Source of the DNA: Pseudothioglobus sp905182815
Lineage (GTDB): Bacteria > Pseudomonadota > Gammaproteobacteria > PS1 > Pseudothioglobaceae
Assembly: GCF_048087625.1 (NCBI RefSeq)
Contig: NZ_CP159805.1
Location: forward strand, 1,178,001-1,242,000
Length of the DNA stretch: 64,000 nt
Direction of reading: 5' to 3'
A model generated the notes under the pieces. That model made no database searches. It saw only the letters and a program-made list of their open reading frames with translations, and was not told the origin of the DNA. A program made the translations under genes and the position numbers. Positions 26,798 through 36,715 of this stretch are shown here, in pieces (the stretch's first letter is position 1; each line of letters starts with the position of its first letter).

Positions 26798-29700
26798 TTA
26801 GACAGCTACTTTCTTTCTAGAAAACTTTGTTTTAACTCTACCAAGCATATTAATAAAATCGTAGTTCATCAGATACATGCAAGGTAGAAGAACTAAAGTT
26901 AGAAGTGTTCCAAACATTAGTCCATAGCCGAGTGCGAGAACCATTGGTTGTAAAAACTCGTCTTTGCCGCCAACCCCATACGCAAGTGGCAATACTCCTG
27001 CCATTGTTGTTAGAGTAGTCAAAACTACCGCTCTTAAACGATCCCTTGAGCCTTTTGCAATCCAAACAATTTTGTCTTCTAGTTTGGCACTTTTATGCTT
27101 AATATAATTTAAGTGGCTAACCATAACTAAGGAATCGTTAACAATAACTCCCATCAAACCTAGAGCGCCTGTTAGAGCGAAGAAACTTAGGGAATAACCA
27201 TGGAAATGAAATGCCCAAACAACCCCAATTAGCGCAAATGGAAAGCTTGCTAGAACAAGAAGGGGTTGAGAGTATGAGTTAAATAGTATAGCAAGGATAA
27301 GAAAAATACCAACAATTGCTACAACAAAAGCGTAAAGAAAATCTCGTAATGAGTCAATTTGCTCTTGCGCTCCACCACCCGTAATGATCGATACTTGAGG
27401 AAAATCAATCGCAAGATTTAATTCTTCTAATGAGGTTTTCAAAGTTTTGGTTTTATTTGTTACCCGCTCATCAATACTTGCTGAAAGCTTAATGGACCTA
27501 TCACCATCAAAATGATTGTAATCAGGCTCTCCCTCAATCTCACGAAGCGAAGAGAATTGACTCATTGGTATTAGCTTGCCTTGACGATTTTTGACAGAAG
27601 TATTCTTAATGAAATTCTCAGTGTAATCATTTTCTCCTATATAGACTCTTACATCCTCCTCGTTTCCAGCAATAGTAATATCAGTCACATAAGAGCCTGA
27701 AAATGCTGTTCTAAGGTGCCTATAAACTGACTGATAATCAACACCTAGACGAGCCATCTCATCAAAATCAAGTACTGTTTCGATTCTAGGTTTACCAATC
27801 TCATCATTACGATCTATATCATCAACGCCTTCAATAGAGCTGAGAATTTCTTCGAATCTATTGGCAGCTAAACTTCTCTGAGCATCATTTTCAGAAACAA
27901 GCGTAACCTCAATATCAGAGCCTCTTGGAGGTCCAGGGGCTATTAAGGTTATATCAATTTTGTCAGCACCCTCAATATCTGCCACTAGTGCTTCAAGCTT
28001 ATCTGCCATGTCTTCTGCAGTTCTTTCTCTATCACTTGTTGGAGTAAGAGTAATTTTAATGTTTGCGATATTTGTAAAATAACTTCCAATCTTGCTTGTG
28101 AAAGAGTCAAGGTCGTCTCCTATCTCATTAGCAATTATATTTTCAACCTGTATAACAATATTTTCAGTATAGGCAGCAGAGCTTCCATTAGGAGTTTCAA
28201 TGTTTGAAAAGATTACCGTTGCACCTCTTGAAGGAAATAAATTAAATGGAATATTTTTGACAGCAAAAATTGCCGAATATATTAGTAAAGCAATAAATAG
28301 TGGAACAATTAAATAACGCCATCTTAAGGCATGGTGCATCATCCTGTTGTAGAGGTTCTCAAATGGGATAAACCAAGTCTTTTGTTTTTCCACTTTTTGA
28401 GTTGCAAGGTGAGCTGGAAGCGCAAAGGTAATCTCTAAAAAAGAAATTCCTAAGGCAAATATTACAACTACTGGAAGCACATAAATAAACTTTCCTAAAG
28501 TTCCAGACATTAAAAAGAATGATGACATCACAAGCATGGTCGATATTATGGTCGTTATAACAGGCAGAATAACCCGCTTTAGACCAGTAACAACATTTTT
28601 ATAGAGATCTCCACCCTTTGCCTTATAGTGATGAATACTTTCAGCAATAACAATACTATCATCCACCACAATTCCCAGCACAATGATGAAACCAGAAAGA
28701 GATATTAAGTTTATTGTATTACCTGTTAGTCCCATAAAGGCGACAGTTCCTAACAAAGTTACTGGAATACTAACAGCAACCCAAAAGGCAGTTTTTATGG
28801 AAAGGAAGACGCCTAACACAATAAGAACTAGTGCTAGACCAATATAGCCATTTTTAAGAATTATATCAATTCTGTTTGCAACTGCCAATGAAGAGTCATC
28901 AGTAAAAAAAATGTTAATCTCATCTGGATAATATTCTTGCAGCTCTGATACTCGCTCTTTAACTCTTTTTGCAGTTCTAATAATATCTGCTTGACTAGTT
29001 TTTTTAATCTCAAGAATAAAGCCCTTAGTTCCATTTACTCGAGTTATAGATTTTTCTTCTTCTTCACCTCTAAATACTTCAGCAATATCAATAAGCCTTA
29101 TAACAGGTCCATCAAAGCTAGATTTAATAACAACGTTTTTAATGTCATCAACACTTTCAAATTCAGACAATATGACAATATTTTTTTCTAAGTCTTGTTG
29201 ATTATTATCTCCAACCGTAAAACGAGCATTTCTAGAAGAAATTGCAGAGATAACTTCATTAATTGACATGTTATATTTATCAAGCTTGTCTGGGTTAACT
29301 TTAATTTGGATTTCACTATCTAGATAGCCACTTTTGTCGATCGCAGAGACACCTTTGACTTTAAGAAGAGCTGTTTCTAAATCATCTGTAATTTGTCTTG
29401 ATTGGTCATAACCTATCAAGGAGCCGTCAATGTTGATAGTAATAATTGGGAATTCAGAAACATTAAAATCAACCACCTGAGGCAGATCTGTTACCTCTTC
29501 AGGAAAACTTTTGACTTGATTTACAGCATTTCGAACATCATTTTTTACTGTCTGAACATCCTTTAAGTCTGCCTCTAAGGTAACAATAATAGATGAGAGC
29601 CCTTCACGAGAGGTTGAGGATATTTCTTTAATACCACCAACGCTTGATAATTCTTTTTCGATTACATTTGTAACTGCTTTTTCAACGTCTTCAGGAGACG

Positions 29701-29863
29701 CTCCAGGATAAGCGGTCGTAACACTAAGAATTTCAAAATCAACTGCAGGAAACTGATCTCTTTGCATTCCAACAACAGCTAGCGTACCAATCGCTATAAA
29801 GGCAAGGGAAAAAACTAAGGCAAACTTTTTTTGCCTAACTAAAAAATTTAAAAAAGAATCCAT
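26798..29863 (-). CDS. RND-family efflux permease
   Basis: A 1021-residue inner-membrane proton-driven transporter of the AcrB/HAE superfamily. An N-terminal membrane helix (residues about 13-32) is followed by a large periplasmic loop, helices 2-6 with the proton-relay acidic pair in GIVVDDSIVIAES, a second loop and helices 8-12 with GVIVNDSLVMVSHL. The duplicated two-half plan is intact. No membrane-fusion protein or TolC gene is adjacent, so partner and substrate are unknown. The gap to typA is 67 bases. Confidence 0.9.
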   Translation of the reverse strand: MDSFLNFLVRQKKFALVFSLAFIAIGTLAVVGMQRDQFPAVDFEILSVTTAYPGASPEDVEKAVTNVIEKELSSVGGIKEISSTSREGLSSIIVTLEADLKDVQTVKNDVRNAVNQVKSFPEEVTDLPQVVDFNVSEFPIITINIDGSLIGYDQSRQITDDLETALLKVKGVSAIDKSGYLDSEIQIKVNPDKLDKYNMSINEVISAISSRNARFTVGDNNQQDLEKNIVILSEFESVDDIKNVVIKSSFDGPVIRLIDIAEVFRGEEEEKSITRVNGTKGFILEIKKTSQADIIRTAKRVKERVSELQEYYPDEINIFFTDDSSLAVANRIDIILKNGYIGLALVLIVLGVFLSIKTAFWVAVSIPVTLLGTVAFMGLTGNTINLISLSGFIIVLGIVVDDSIVIAESIHHYKAKGGDLYKNVVTGLKRVILPVITTIISTMLVMSSFFLMSGTLGKFIYVLPVVVIFALGISFLEITFALPAHLATQKVEKQKTWFIPFENLYNRMMHHALRWRYLIVPLFIALLIYSAIFAVKNIPFNLFPSRGATVIFSNIETPNGSSAAYTENIVIQVENIIANEIGDDLDSFTSKIGSYFTNIANIKITLTPTSDRERTAEDMADKLEALVADIEGADKIDITLIAPGPPRGSDIEVTLVSENDAQRSLAANRFEEILSSIEGVDDIDRNDEIGKPRIETVLDFDEMARLGVDYQSVYRHLRTAFSGSYVTDITIAGNEEDVRVYIGENDYTENFIKNTSVKNRQGKLIPMSQFSSLREIEGEPDYNHFDGDRSIKLSASIDERVTNKTKTLKTSLEELNLAIDFPQVSIITGGGAQEQIDSLRDFLYAFVVAIVGIFLILAILFNSYSQPLLVLASFPFALIGVVWAFHFHGYSLSFFALTGALGLMGVIVNDSLVMVSHLNYIKHKSAKLEDKIVWIAKGSRDRLRAVVLTTLTTMAGVLPLAYGVGGKDEFLQPMVLALGYGLMFGTLLTLVLLPCMYLMNYDFINMLGRVKTKFSRKKVAV

Positions 29864-29930
29864 AATTTACTTTTAATATAGCTCAAATCGAATGATTATA
29901 TAGGCGAACAATGAAGAAACAGTGAAGAGT

Positions 29931-31742
29931 TTATGAACTCTTTGACCTTTTTCTCAGGTTTTCAGTAAGCAGTCTTTTACGAATTCTGATGTTATGAGGA
30001 GTAACTTCCACTAACTCGTCGTCATCGATAAACTCCAGTGCTTGCTCTAAATCTAAAGTAATTTTTGGCGTTAATGCAACTGCCTCATCAGTACCTGATG
30101 CTCTTACGTTAGTTAACTGCTTCCCTTTCATAACATTAATTACAAGATCTTTATCCCTTGTATTAATTCCTACGACCATTCCTTCATAAATATCCTCTCC
30201 ATGGCCCACAAAAAACTTACCACTTTTCTGCAAATTAAATATCGCATAAGCAACAGATTTACCTTGATTCATTGAAATTAAAGATCCATTCGTTCTTTGG
30301 CCAATCTTTCCATCCTTTTGAGGCTTATAAGAGTCAAATGTTGAGTACATAAGCCCAGTTCCAGTTGTTGCCGTTAAAAACTCAGTTCGAAATCCAATTA
30401 AACCTCTAGCTGGAATTATAAAATCAAGCTTTACTCGCCCTTTTCCATCTGGAGTCATATTTGATAGCTCCGCCTTTCTTTCGCCTAATTTTTCCATCAC
30501 CGAACCCTGATGAACAGATTCAACATCCACCGTTAAATCTTCAAAAGGTTCACAGGTAACGCCGTCAATTTCTCTAAGAATAACTTGAGGCCTTCCTACC
30601 GATAGTTCAAAGCCCTCTCTTCGCATCGTTTCAATCAAAATTGAAAGGTGTAACTCACCCCTACCTGAAACCACAAACTCAGAAGAATCTGTAGTATTTT
30701 CAACTCTTAAAGCTACATTATAAATAAGCTCTTTATCAAGCCTTTCTCTTATATTTCTGGATGTAATATATTTTCCATCTAGTCCTGCAAATGGAGAATC
30801 GTTAACTCTGAATGCCATACTAACTGTAGGCTCATCAACACTTAAAGGAGGTAATGCCTCAACTTTAGTTACATCACAAATCGTATCTGAAATTGATATA
30901 TTTTCAATACCAACTACCCCAACTATATCGCCAGCATTAGCTGAGCTAACATCATGCCTCTCTAGACCATTAAAACCTAAGAGCTGAACAATTTTAACTT
31001 TACGCTCAGTTCCATCAGGTGAAATTAAGACGTTCTGCGAATTTTTCTTAGCAACACCTCTTTCAATTCTTCCAATTCCAATTGCCCCTACAAATGAAGA
31101 GTAGTCTAATGATGTTATCTGCATTTGAAATGGACCATCAATATCCACCTTAGGAGCGGGTGCTTTTTCAACAATTAATTCAAACATTGGGGTCATATTA
31201 CCCTCTCTAGCAGTATCATCTTCAGATGCATAGCCACCGAGTGCTGAGGCATATATAACTGGAAAATCTAACTGCTCTTCAGTAGCGCCTAACTGATCAA
31301 ATAGCTCAAAAACCTGATCAATTACCCAGTCAGGTCTAGAGCTATCACGATCAATCTTGTTAATCACTACAATTGGATTAAGGCCCTGCTCAAAAGCTTT
31401 CTTTGTAACAAAACGAGTTTGAGGCATTGGGCCATCACTAGCATCAACTAAAAGCAATACACTATCGACCATAGAAAGCACTCTTTCAACCTCACCACCA
31501 AAGTCAGCGTGGCCTGGGGTATCAACAATATTAATTCTATAATCACCCCATTTAATAGCTGTATTTTTTGAGCTAATCGTGATTCCTCTTTCTTTTTCAA
31601 GATCGTTAGAATCCATCATCCTGTCAGTCGCCTTAAAACGATCATCAAATGTTTGCGATTGAGAAAGTAATTTATCTACTAACGTAGTCTTTCCGTGGTC
31701 AACGTGAGCGATAATTGCTATATTTCTTAAATTGTTTGCCAT
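29931..31742 (-). CDS. typA: Ribosome-associated GTPase TypA/BipA
   Basis: Translational GTPase of the EF-G family involved in 50S assembly and stress adaptation. It is 603 residues. G motifs: AHVDHGKTTLVDKLL (G1), RGITI (G2), DTPGHADFGGEV (G3), NKIDR (G4); then beta-barrel, EF-G-like domains and the BipA-specific C-terminal domain (TPHNIRIRKRLLTENLRKR). A 7-pair inverted repeat AAGAGTT-tatg-AACTCTT spans its stop codon but lacks a T run. The leader contains a 15-base sequence also found before the methyltransferase gene at 10 kb. Confidence 0.97.
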   Translation of the reverse strand: MANNLRNIAIIAHVDHGKTTLVDKLLSQSQTFDDRFKATDRMMDSNDLEKERGITISSKNTAIKWGDYRINIVDTPGHADFGGEVERVLSMVDSVLLLVDASDGPMPQTRFVTKKAFEQGLNPIVVINKIDRDSSRPDWVIDQVFELFDQLGATEEQLDFPVIYASALGGYASEDDTAREGNMTPMFELIVEKAPAPKVDIDGPFQMQITSLDYSSFVGAIGIGRIERGVAKKNSQNVLISPDGTERKVKIVQLLGFNGLERHDVSSANAGDIVGVVGIENISISDTICDVTKVEALPPLSVDEPTVSMAFRVNDSPFAGLDGKYITSRNIRERLDKELIYNVALRVENTTDSSEFVVSGRGELHLSILIETMRREGFELSVGRPQVILREIDGVTCEPFEDLTVDVESVHQGSVMEKLGERKAELSNMTPDGKGRVKLDFIIPARGLIGFRTEFLTATTGTGLMYSTFDSYKPQKDGKIGQRTNGSLISMNQGKSVAYAIFNLQKSGKFFVGHGEDIYEGMVVGINTRDKDLVINVMKGKQLTNVRASGTDEAVALTPKITLDLEQALEFIDDDELVEVTPHNIRIRKRLLTENLRKRSKSS

Positions 31743-31885
31743 TTAATAATGTACTCATAAAAAATCGATGTCGTATTATCCCGTAAAAACCTAACAATGC
31801 CCAAGCTAAATCAAAAATCAATTTAATATTGCTGGATACTCTTCTCTTATAAAATGCATCTAATATTCTATTTATTTTTGAAGCT

Positions 31886-32503
31886 GTGGCAAAAAAAGGA
31901 AGCTCTCGTCGCTGGATGCAGGAACATTTAAGCGATGAATACGTAAAAAAAGCACAAAAAGAAGGCTATCGATGCAGAGCAGTCTATAAGCTACTTGAAA
32001 TTATTGAAAAGGGTCAACTTATTAAAAGTGGCGATAAAGTTTTAGATTTAGGCGCTGCACCTGGAGGGTGGTCACAAGTTGCAGTAAAGTTTACTGGTAA
32101 ATCTGGGCAGGTAATTGCGAGCGATATTTTGCCAATTGAAGAAATAATCGGAGTTAGTTTTCTTCAAGGAGACTTTACAGAGCAGTCCGTATATGATGAT
32201 TTGATATTAATGACTAATGGCAAAAAGGTTGATACTGTTTTGTCTGATATGGCACCAAACATGAGCGGCCAACTATCTGTTGATCAGCCTAAGTCGATGT
32301 ATTTAGCTGAACTAGCACTAGATATGGCCGTTAAAACCTTGTCAAAAAATGGCAACTTTATTGTCAAAGTCTTTCAGGGTGATGGTTTTGATGTTTATGT
32401 TAAAAATGCTAGAAATATTTTTAAAAAAGTTTCTGTCATCAAACCAAAAGCATCTCGTCCAAGATCTAAAGAAGTTTATTTATTAGCAAGTCAGTTAAAA
32501 TAA
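31886..32503 (+). CDS. rlmE: 23S rRNA 2'-O-ribose U2552 methyltransferase
   Basis: FtsJ/RrmJ heat-shock methyltransferase acting on U2552 in 50S subunits. It is 205 residues from a GTG start (AKKGSSRRWMQEHLSDEYVK). The SAM motif is VLDLGAAPGGWSQVA, the catalytic K-D-K-E tetrad is consistent with YRCRAVYKL, TVLSDMAPNMSG, FIVKVFQGDG and RPRSKEVYLLA. It is followed 6 bases later by ispB; ftsH, often next to it, is absent. Confidence 0.95.
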   Translation: MAKKGSSRRWMQEHLSDEYVKKAQKEGYRCRAVYKLLEIIEKGQLIKSGDKVLDLGAAPGGWSQVAVKFTGKSGQVIASDILPIEEIIGVSFLQGDFTEQSVYDDLILMTNGKKVDTVLSDMAPNMSGQLSVDQPKSMYLAELALDMAVKTLSKNGNFIVKVFQGDGFDVYVKNARNIFKKVSVIKPKASRPRSKEVYLLASQLK

Positions 32504-32509
32504 ATCCTT

Positions 32510-33481
32510 ATGCAAAATTTTAGTGAAATTCATGCTCTTATGAAGAGTGACCTAGTGATGATGGATGAAATTCTAGTTAATCGACTAGATTCAAATGTTG
32601 ACCTCATTAGTCAAATGAGCCAGTACATTATTAACTCAGGTGGAAAGCGAATTAGGCCACTTCTTCTATTATTATGCGCCAGAGCAACTAACTATAAAGG
32701 TGATTATCATCACTCAATGGCAGTTGTAATTGAACTCATTCATACTGCAACTCTTCTGCATGATGATGTTGTAGATAGCTCATCCATCCGTCGAGGCCAT
32801 GAAACTGCAAACGAATTATGGGGTAATGCCCCAAGTGTTCTAGTTGGTGACTTTTTATACTCAAGGGCATTTGAAATTATGGTTGAACCCAACTCGATGG
32901 AAATAATGAAAATCCTATCTAAAGCAACCAATCAAATTTCAGAAGGAGAGGTGCTTCAATTATTAAGCATTAAAAATGCTAACGTTTCTCAGACAGAATA
33001 TTTTGAAGTAATTGAAAGAAAAACAGCGTGTCTCTTTAAGGCTGCATGCCAAATAGCTGGAATATTAGCTGAATCCAATAAAAACGTAATTAATGGGCTT
33101 GGTAGCTTTGGAAAGCATTTAGGTAATGCCTTTCAGATTATAGATGACACCCTTGATTATGAATCAAATTCTTCTGTTATTGGAAAAGAAGTTGGCGATG
33201 ACTTGTCTGAAGGAAAAGTTACGCTTCCAATGATTTATGCCCTTGAAAATACGAAAGGGGCTGAAAAAGCAACTCTTTCCAATGCCATAACCAATGCTGA
33301 CTCTTCAAACATAGATAATATTGTAAATATTCTTCTTAGTGTTAATGCATTTGAATATAGCCGCAAAGTAGCAAAAAATGAATCCACTAAAGCACTGAAG
33401 TTTCTGGAAGTTATTCCTAACTCCGAATACCGCTCTGCACTTCAACTATTATCTGAGCTTTCAATAAATAGAAACTCTTAA
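32510..33481 (+). CDS. ispB: Polyprenyl diphosphate synthase (ubiquinone side chain)
   Basis: Trans-prenyltransferase that extends farnesyl diphosphate to the long side chain of ubiquinone. It is 323 residues. The first Asp-rich motif is LLHDDVVDSSSIRRG, the second QIIDDTLDYE, and GGKRIRPLLLLL lies near the N terminus; these match octaprenyl synthases. Chain length cannot be read by eye. It lies between rlmE (6 bases) and dinG (8 bases). Confidence 0.92.
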   Translation: MQNFSEIHALMKSDLVMMDEILVNRLDSNVDLISQMSQYIINSGGKRIRPLLLLLCARATNYKGDYHHSMAVVIELIHTATLLHDDVVDSSSIRRGHETANELWGNAPSVLVGDFLYSRAFEIMVEPNSMEIMKILSKATNQISEGEVLQLLSIKNANVSQTEYFEVIERKTACLFKAACQIAGILAESNKNVINGLGSFGKHLGNAFQIIDDTLDYESNSSVIGKEVGDDLSEGKVTLPMIYALENTKGAEKATLSNAITNADSSNIDNIVNILLSVNAFEYSRKVAKNESTKALKFLEVIPNSEYRSALQLLSELSINRNS

Positions 33482-33489
33482 ACCACTTA

Positions 33490-35553
33490 ATGCTTACAAC
33501 AAAACTTAAACAGCAAATACGCTCTTCCTTTGAAGATGCGAAAAAACAATTACCAAATTTTAGTAACCGCTCATCTCAAAATAAAATGATTGCTGAGATT
33601 TCAAAAACATTGACAGGTGAGTATGCCAATTCAAACCCAATCATATGTGTTGAAGCTCCAACTGGAACTGGGAAAACTATGGCTTACCTAGTGAGCTGCT
33701 TACCAATTGCAAAAGAGTCAAAAAAGAAGCTAGTTATTGCTTCTGCAAATGTAGCACTTCAAGAACAAATTCTAAATAAAGATATTGTTGAGGCAGAGAA
33801 ATATTCTTCAGTTGATTTTGAATATGCTTTAGCTAAAGGAAGGTCGAGATATGTTTGTATTCGAAACTTAATTAACCTGACTGAAGACAATTCAAGCTCT
33901 CCTTCTGTTTTAGATGATGCTCTTCTTTGGGATGAAAAGCCAAGTAAAAATGACTTAGATGTTTTAAGTGAAATGACTGAAAGCTACTCTGCCACAAGGT
34001 GGAGTGGGGAAATTGACGACCTTGAGAATCCACCTGAAAATAAATTATGGCAAAAAATTGCCTGCAATCGATTTACATGCAACTCTAAAAATTGTGAATT
34101 TTATAATGATTGTGCTTTCTTTAAAGCTAGAAAAAAAGCCTCGCATGCTGACGTAATTATTGCAAATCATGATCTAGTTTTGGCTGATATTATAAATGGT
34201 AACAATGTTCTTCCTGAAGTTGAAGATTGTATTTTTGTTTTTGATGAGGCTCATCATCTATCTCAAAAAGCACTTTCTCATTTTTCACTGGGTGGCAGTA
34301 CTGAGTTCATGAAAACATCTATCCGTCAATATCAGAGCGCCATAGATCAAATTATAAAAATTATTAAAATTACATCCCCTCCTAGTTATATTGAAAAGAC
34401 AGACGAAGCTATAAGTGATCTAACTGAAGTCATCTCAAATCTTGAATACCAAGATGATATTCATCTATTTCCAATAACTGGCGTGCCTAGTGAAATACTG
34501 AATTTAACCAAAAAAATATTAGTCTTATTTAATTCAGCGTATAAAGATTTTTCAGAGCATAAAGATATTTGGGAAGAGCACTATAAAAGTAATAATATTG
34601 ACCAGGCTATAACTGATAACTTAAATAATATAATTGGTCAAAATAATCAAAATCTATCTTCAATCTTATCGCTTTTAAATACATTTAATCAGAACCTAAA
34701 TAATGAACAAGCTCCAACAAGTAACTGGATAAGTCAATCAAAGCTTGCTAATAAAAAAAATAACTATCAACTAAACACTGCAAAAATTGATGTCTCTAGC
34801 TATTTAGACAAATTAATATGGTCTAAAGCAGCAGGAGTTGTTTTTACATCGGCTACATTGACTGCTCTAGGAAGCTTTGATAGATTAAATCAACAACTTG
34901 GATTAAAGTTATTAGAAAATCAGTATCTTCGCCTGGCATCTCCGTTCAATCATGAGTCAGTTGACTTTATAATTGCCAAAATTAATGCAAGCCCAACACA
35001 GTCTTTTGATCACACTCAAGAAATTGCGCTAGAGTTAAAAAAACGTATTGATACATCAGCAGCGACACTCGTGCTTTTTGCATCAAACAATCAAATGCAG
35101 AGTGTGGCCGACTTAATAGAAAAATCATTAGATTGTGATCTATACATTCAAGGTGAATATAGCAAAAAAAATATCCTAGAAAGACATGTTGAAAATAGAA
35201 AAAATGGTAAGGGCAGCATAATTTTTGGTCTTGATAGCTTTGCTGAAGGTGTTGACCTTAAAGGTGATAATTTAAACCACGTAATTATTGCTAAGTTAAG
35301 ATTTAGCGTCCCAACATCGCCAATTGAAAAAACCACTCAATCATATCTTGAGTCGTTAAACCGAAATTCATTTATGGAAATTTCTCTACCAGACGCTTCA
35401 TTAAGATTAATACAAGCTTGTGGGAGGCTCATAAGAACTGAGACAGATACCGGTAAAATTACTATTTTTGATAATAGGCTAGTAACAAAGTTTTATGGAA
35501 AACATCTTATTAAAGCACTTCCAAATTTTAATATTATTATAGAAAAGCACTAA
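33490..35553 (+). CDS. dinG: DinG-type iron-sulfur DNA helicase
   Basis: XPD-like superfamily 2 helicase, 687 residues. Walker A is EAPTGTGKTMAYL, Walker B VFDEAHHLSQKA; the cluster cysteines lie between them: YVCIRNL, then CNRFTCNSKNCEFYNDC. C-terminal helicase motifs include VFTSATLTALGSF, FGLDSFAEGVDLKGD and QACGRLIRTETDTG. It could equally be named YoaA; both unwind DNA in repair. No LexA box is seen, since the gene follows ispB by 8 bases. It ends 25 bases from the convergent peroxiredoxin gene. Confidence 0.9.
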   Translation: MLTTKLKQQIRSSFEDAKKQLPNFSNRSSQNKMIAEISKTLTGEYANSNPIICVEAPTGTGKTMAYLVSCLPIAKESKKKLVIASANVALQEQILNKDIVEAEKYSSVDFEYALAKGRSRYVCIRNLINLTEDNSSSPSVLDDALLWDEKPSKNDLDVLSEMTESYSATRWSGEIDDLENPPENKLWQKIACNRFTCNSKNCEFYNDCAFFKARKKASHADVIIANHDLVLADIINGNNVLPEVEDCIFVFDEAHHLSQKALSHFSLGGSTEFMKTSIRQYQSAIDQIIKIIKITSPPSYIEKTDEAISDLTEVISNLEYQDDIHLFPITGVPSEILNLTKKILVLFNSAYKDFSEHKDIWEEHYKSNNIDQAITDNLNNIIGQNNQNLSSILSLLNTFNQNLNNEQAPTSNWISQSKLANKKNNYQLNTAKIDVSSYLDKLIWSKAAGVVFTSATLTALGSFDRLNQQLGLKLLENQYLRLASPFNHESVDFIIAKINASPTQSFDHTQEIALELKKRIDTSAATLVLFASNNQMQSVADLIEKSLDCDLYIQGEYSKKNILERHVENRKNGKGSIIFGLDSFAEGVDLKGDNLNHVIIAKLRFSVPTSPIEKTTQSYLESLNRNSFMEISLPDASLRLIQACGRLIRTETDTGKITIFDNRLVTKFYGKHLIKALPNFNIIIEKH

Positions 35554-35578
35554 TTATAAATATTTTATTTTTATCAAA

Positions 35579-36178
35579 TTAAAGGTTGGCAGAATTTTTT
35601 GATAAATACTCTTCCACGCTTTTAGCTGATTCTTTCATTCCTTCATCACCCTTATTCCAACCTGCAGGGCATACCTCTCCATTTTCAGTATGAAAATCAA
35701 GTGCATCAACCATTCTTAGCATTTCATCCACATTTCTACCTAGAGGATGATCATTAACAACTTGATGACGAACAACAAAATTCTCATCAATTAAAAAAGA
35801 TGCCCTTAAAGCTGTTCCCTCTGGGTGGACAATGCCATACTTTTCCATAATTTTATGATCCATATCAGAAACTAATGGAAAATCAATAAATCCAATACCA
35901 CCATCATTTATTTTAGTATTTCGCCAAGCATTATGAGTATGTCTTGAGTCAATAGAAACTCCAATTAACTTAGTATCGAGCTTATCAAAAGCAGCAACTC
36001 TATGGTGATGTGCAAGAATCTCTGTCGGGCATACAAACGTAAAATCTAAGGGGTAGAAGAACAATACAATTTTTTTACCTTTAAAACTTGATAGTTGAAA
36101 ATCCTCTACAATTTGCCCATCTGCAAGAACTGCTGTGGATATAAAGTCTGGTGCTTGCTGTGTAACTAAAACGCTCAT
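35579..36178 (-). CDS. 2-Cys peroxiredoxin, AhpC/TSA family
   Basis: Reduces hydrogen peroxide and organic hydroperoxides. It is 199 residues, typical 2-Cys Prx. Peroxidatic Cys in FYPLDFTFVCPTEILA, catalytic Arg and Thr nearby, resolving Cys in GEVCPAGWNKG. The C-terminal tail after this is long enough for the usual GGxG/YF-sensitive form, though a clear GG(L/V/I)G motif is not seen. AAGGACA precedes the ATG. No ahpF follows, so thioredoxin is the likely reductant. Confidence 0.93.
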   Translation of the reverse strand: MSVLVTQQAPDFISTAVLADGQIVEDFQLSSFKGKKIVLFFYPLDFTFVCPTEILAHHHRVAAFDKLDTKLIGVSIDSRHTHNAWRNTKINDGGIGFIDFPLVSDMDHKIMEKYGIVHPEGTALRASFLIDENFVVRHQVVNDHPLGRNVDEMLRMVDALDFHTENGEVCPAGWNKGDEGMKESAKSVEEYLSKNSANL

Positions 36179-36252
36179 AGTTTTGTCCTTATAGTAATGA
36201 TTAATGTTTTTTTAATTCTGTAGTTAATGCAAATATAATTTATTACTTTTAA

Positions 36253-36432
36253 TTAGTTATATTTGTAGTGATATTTGGAGATATCTCCCTTAAGTCTGAG
36301 GTCATTTTTAACCTCTTCTAAAATCACTTTTCCAATAATTTTTTTTGGAATACCTAATCTCCTCATCGATATGAAATCTAGTCGATTAGTTTTTTTTAAA
36401 ATAAAGAGTTTGTATCTATACCAAAATTTCAT
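36253..36432 (-). CDS. Possible small Lys-rich protein of unknown function
   Basis: An open frame of 59 residues from ATG at 36430-36432, 74 bases before the peroxiredoxin gene on the same strand. It is very basic (many Lys, Arg) with no signal peptide or membrane segment; the middle reads MRRLGIPKKIIGKVILEEV. The ribosome site is weak. It is not recognised and may be chance in AT-rich DNA. A strong minus-strand terminator lies just upstream, so it would need its own promoter (a TATAAA is present about 12 bases before the ATG). Confidence 0.33.
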   Translation of the reverse strand: MKFWYRYKLFILKKTNRLDFISMRRLGIPKKIIGKVILEEVKNDLRLKGDISKYHYKYN

Positions 36433-36452
36433 TTCTATTTTTATATTCTATT

Positions 36453-36486
36453 AAAAAAGCCCTATGCAAGGAGGAAGACATAGGGC
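36453..36486 (-). terminator. Strong minus-strand terminator with anti-SD loop
   Basis: GCCCTATG (36459-36466) and CATAGGGC (36479-36486) form a perfect 8-pair stem with a 12-base loop; the minus strand continues with six T residues. The loop on the minus strand reads TCTTCCTCCTTG, containing the anti-Shine-Dalgarno sequence CCTCCTT. No annotated gene lies upstream on that strand, so it terminates an unassigned transcript. Confidence 0.8.
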
Positions 36487-36712
36487 CAATTAATCACAGA
36501 CATACACATTTAAAGGAAGTAAAAAAAATATGAATGTAATCAATTTATCACTTAGTTAAAACTCCTTTGATATTTGCTTCATCATAGTTCGGAGGGCTAT
36601 TTTGAAGCTGTTGAAACAATTACCAATATAGAGCAGCATACGATCTTAGGAGATTGCATTAGGAAGCTGAATTTATTAGTAATCAATTTCGAACCTTTAA
36701 TTAATTATTTAT
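36453..36712 (-). ncRNA. Candidate Fur-regulated small RNA
   Basis: Predicted transcript of about 250-260 bases, from a minus-strand promoter overlapping a Fur box to the strong terminator at 36453-36486. There is no long reading frame; the best is 27 codons without a clear ribosome site. A U-rich stretch lies before the terminator, and the terminator loop carries CCUCCUU, able to pair with ribosome-binding sites. By analogy RyhB, PrrF and FsrA are Fur-repressed RNAs that silence iron-using genes; no sequence homology to them is claimed. The 5' end is inferred. A small-peptide mRNA is the alternative. Confidence 0.42.
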
Positions 36713-36715
36713 TAA

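Noticed and set aside
29925..29950. Terminator at the typA stop
   Set aside because: The 7-pair stem AAGAGTT/AACTCTT lacks a following T run on either strand.
36535..36618. 27-codon minus-strand frame inside the candidate small RNA
   Set aside because: No clear ribosome site; kept only as an alternative explanation for the transcript.
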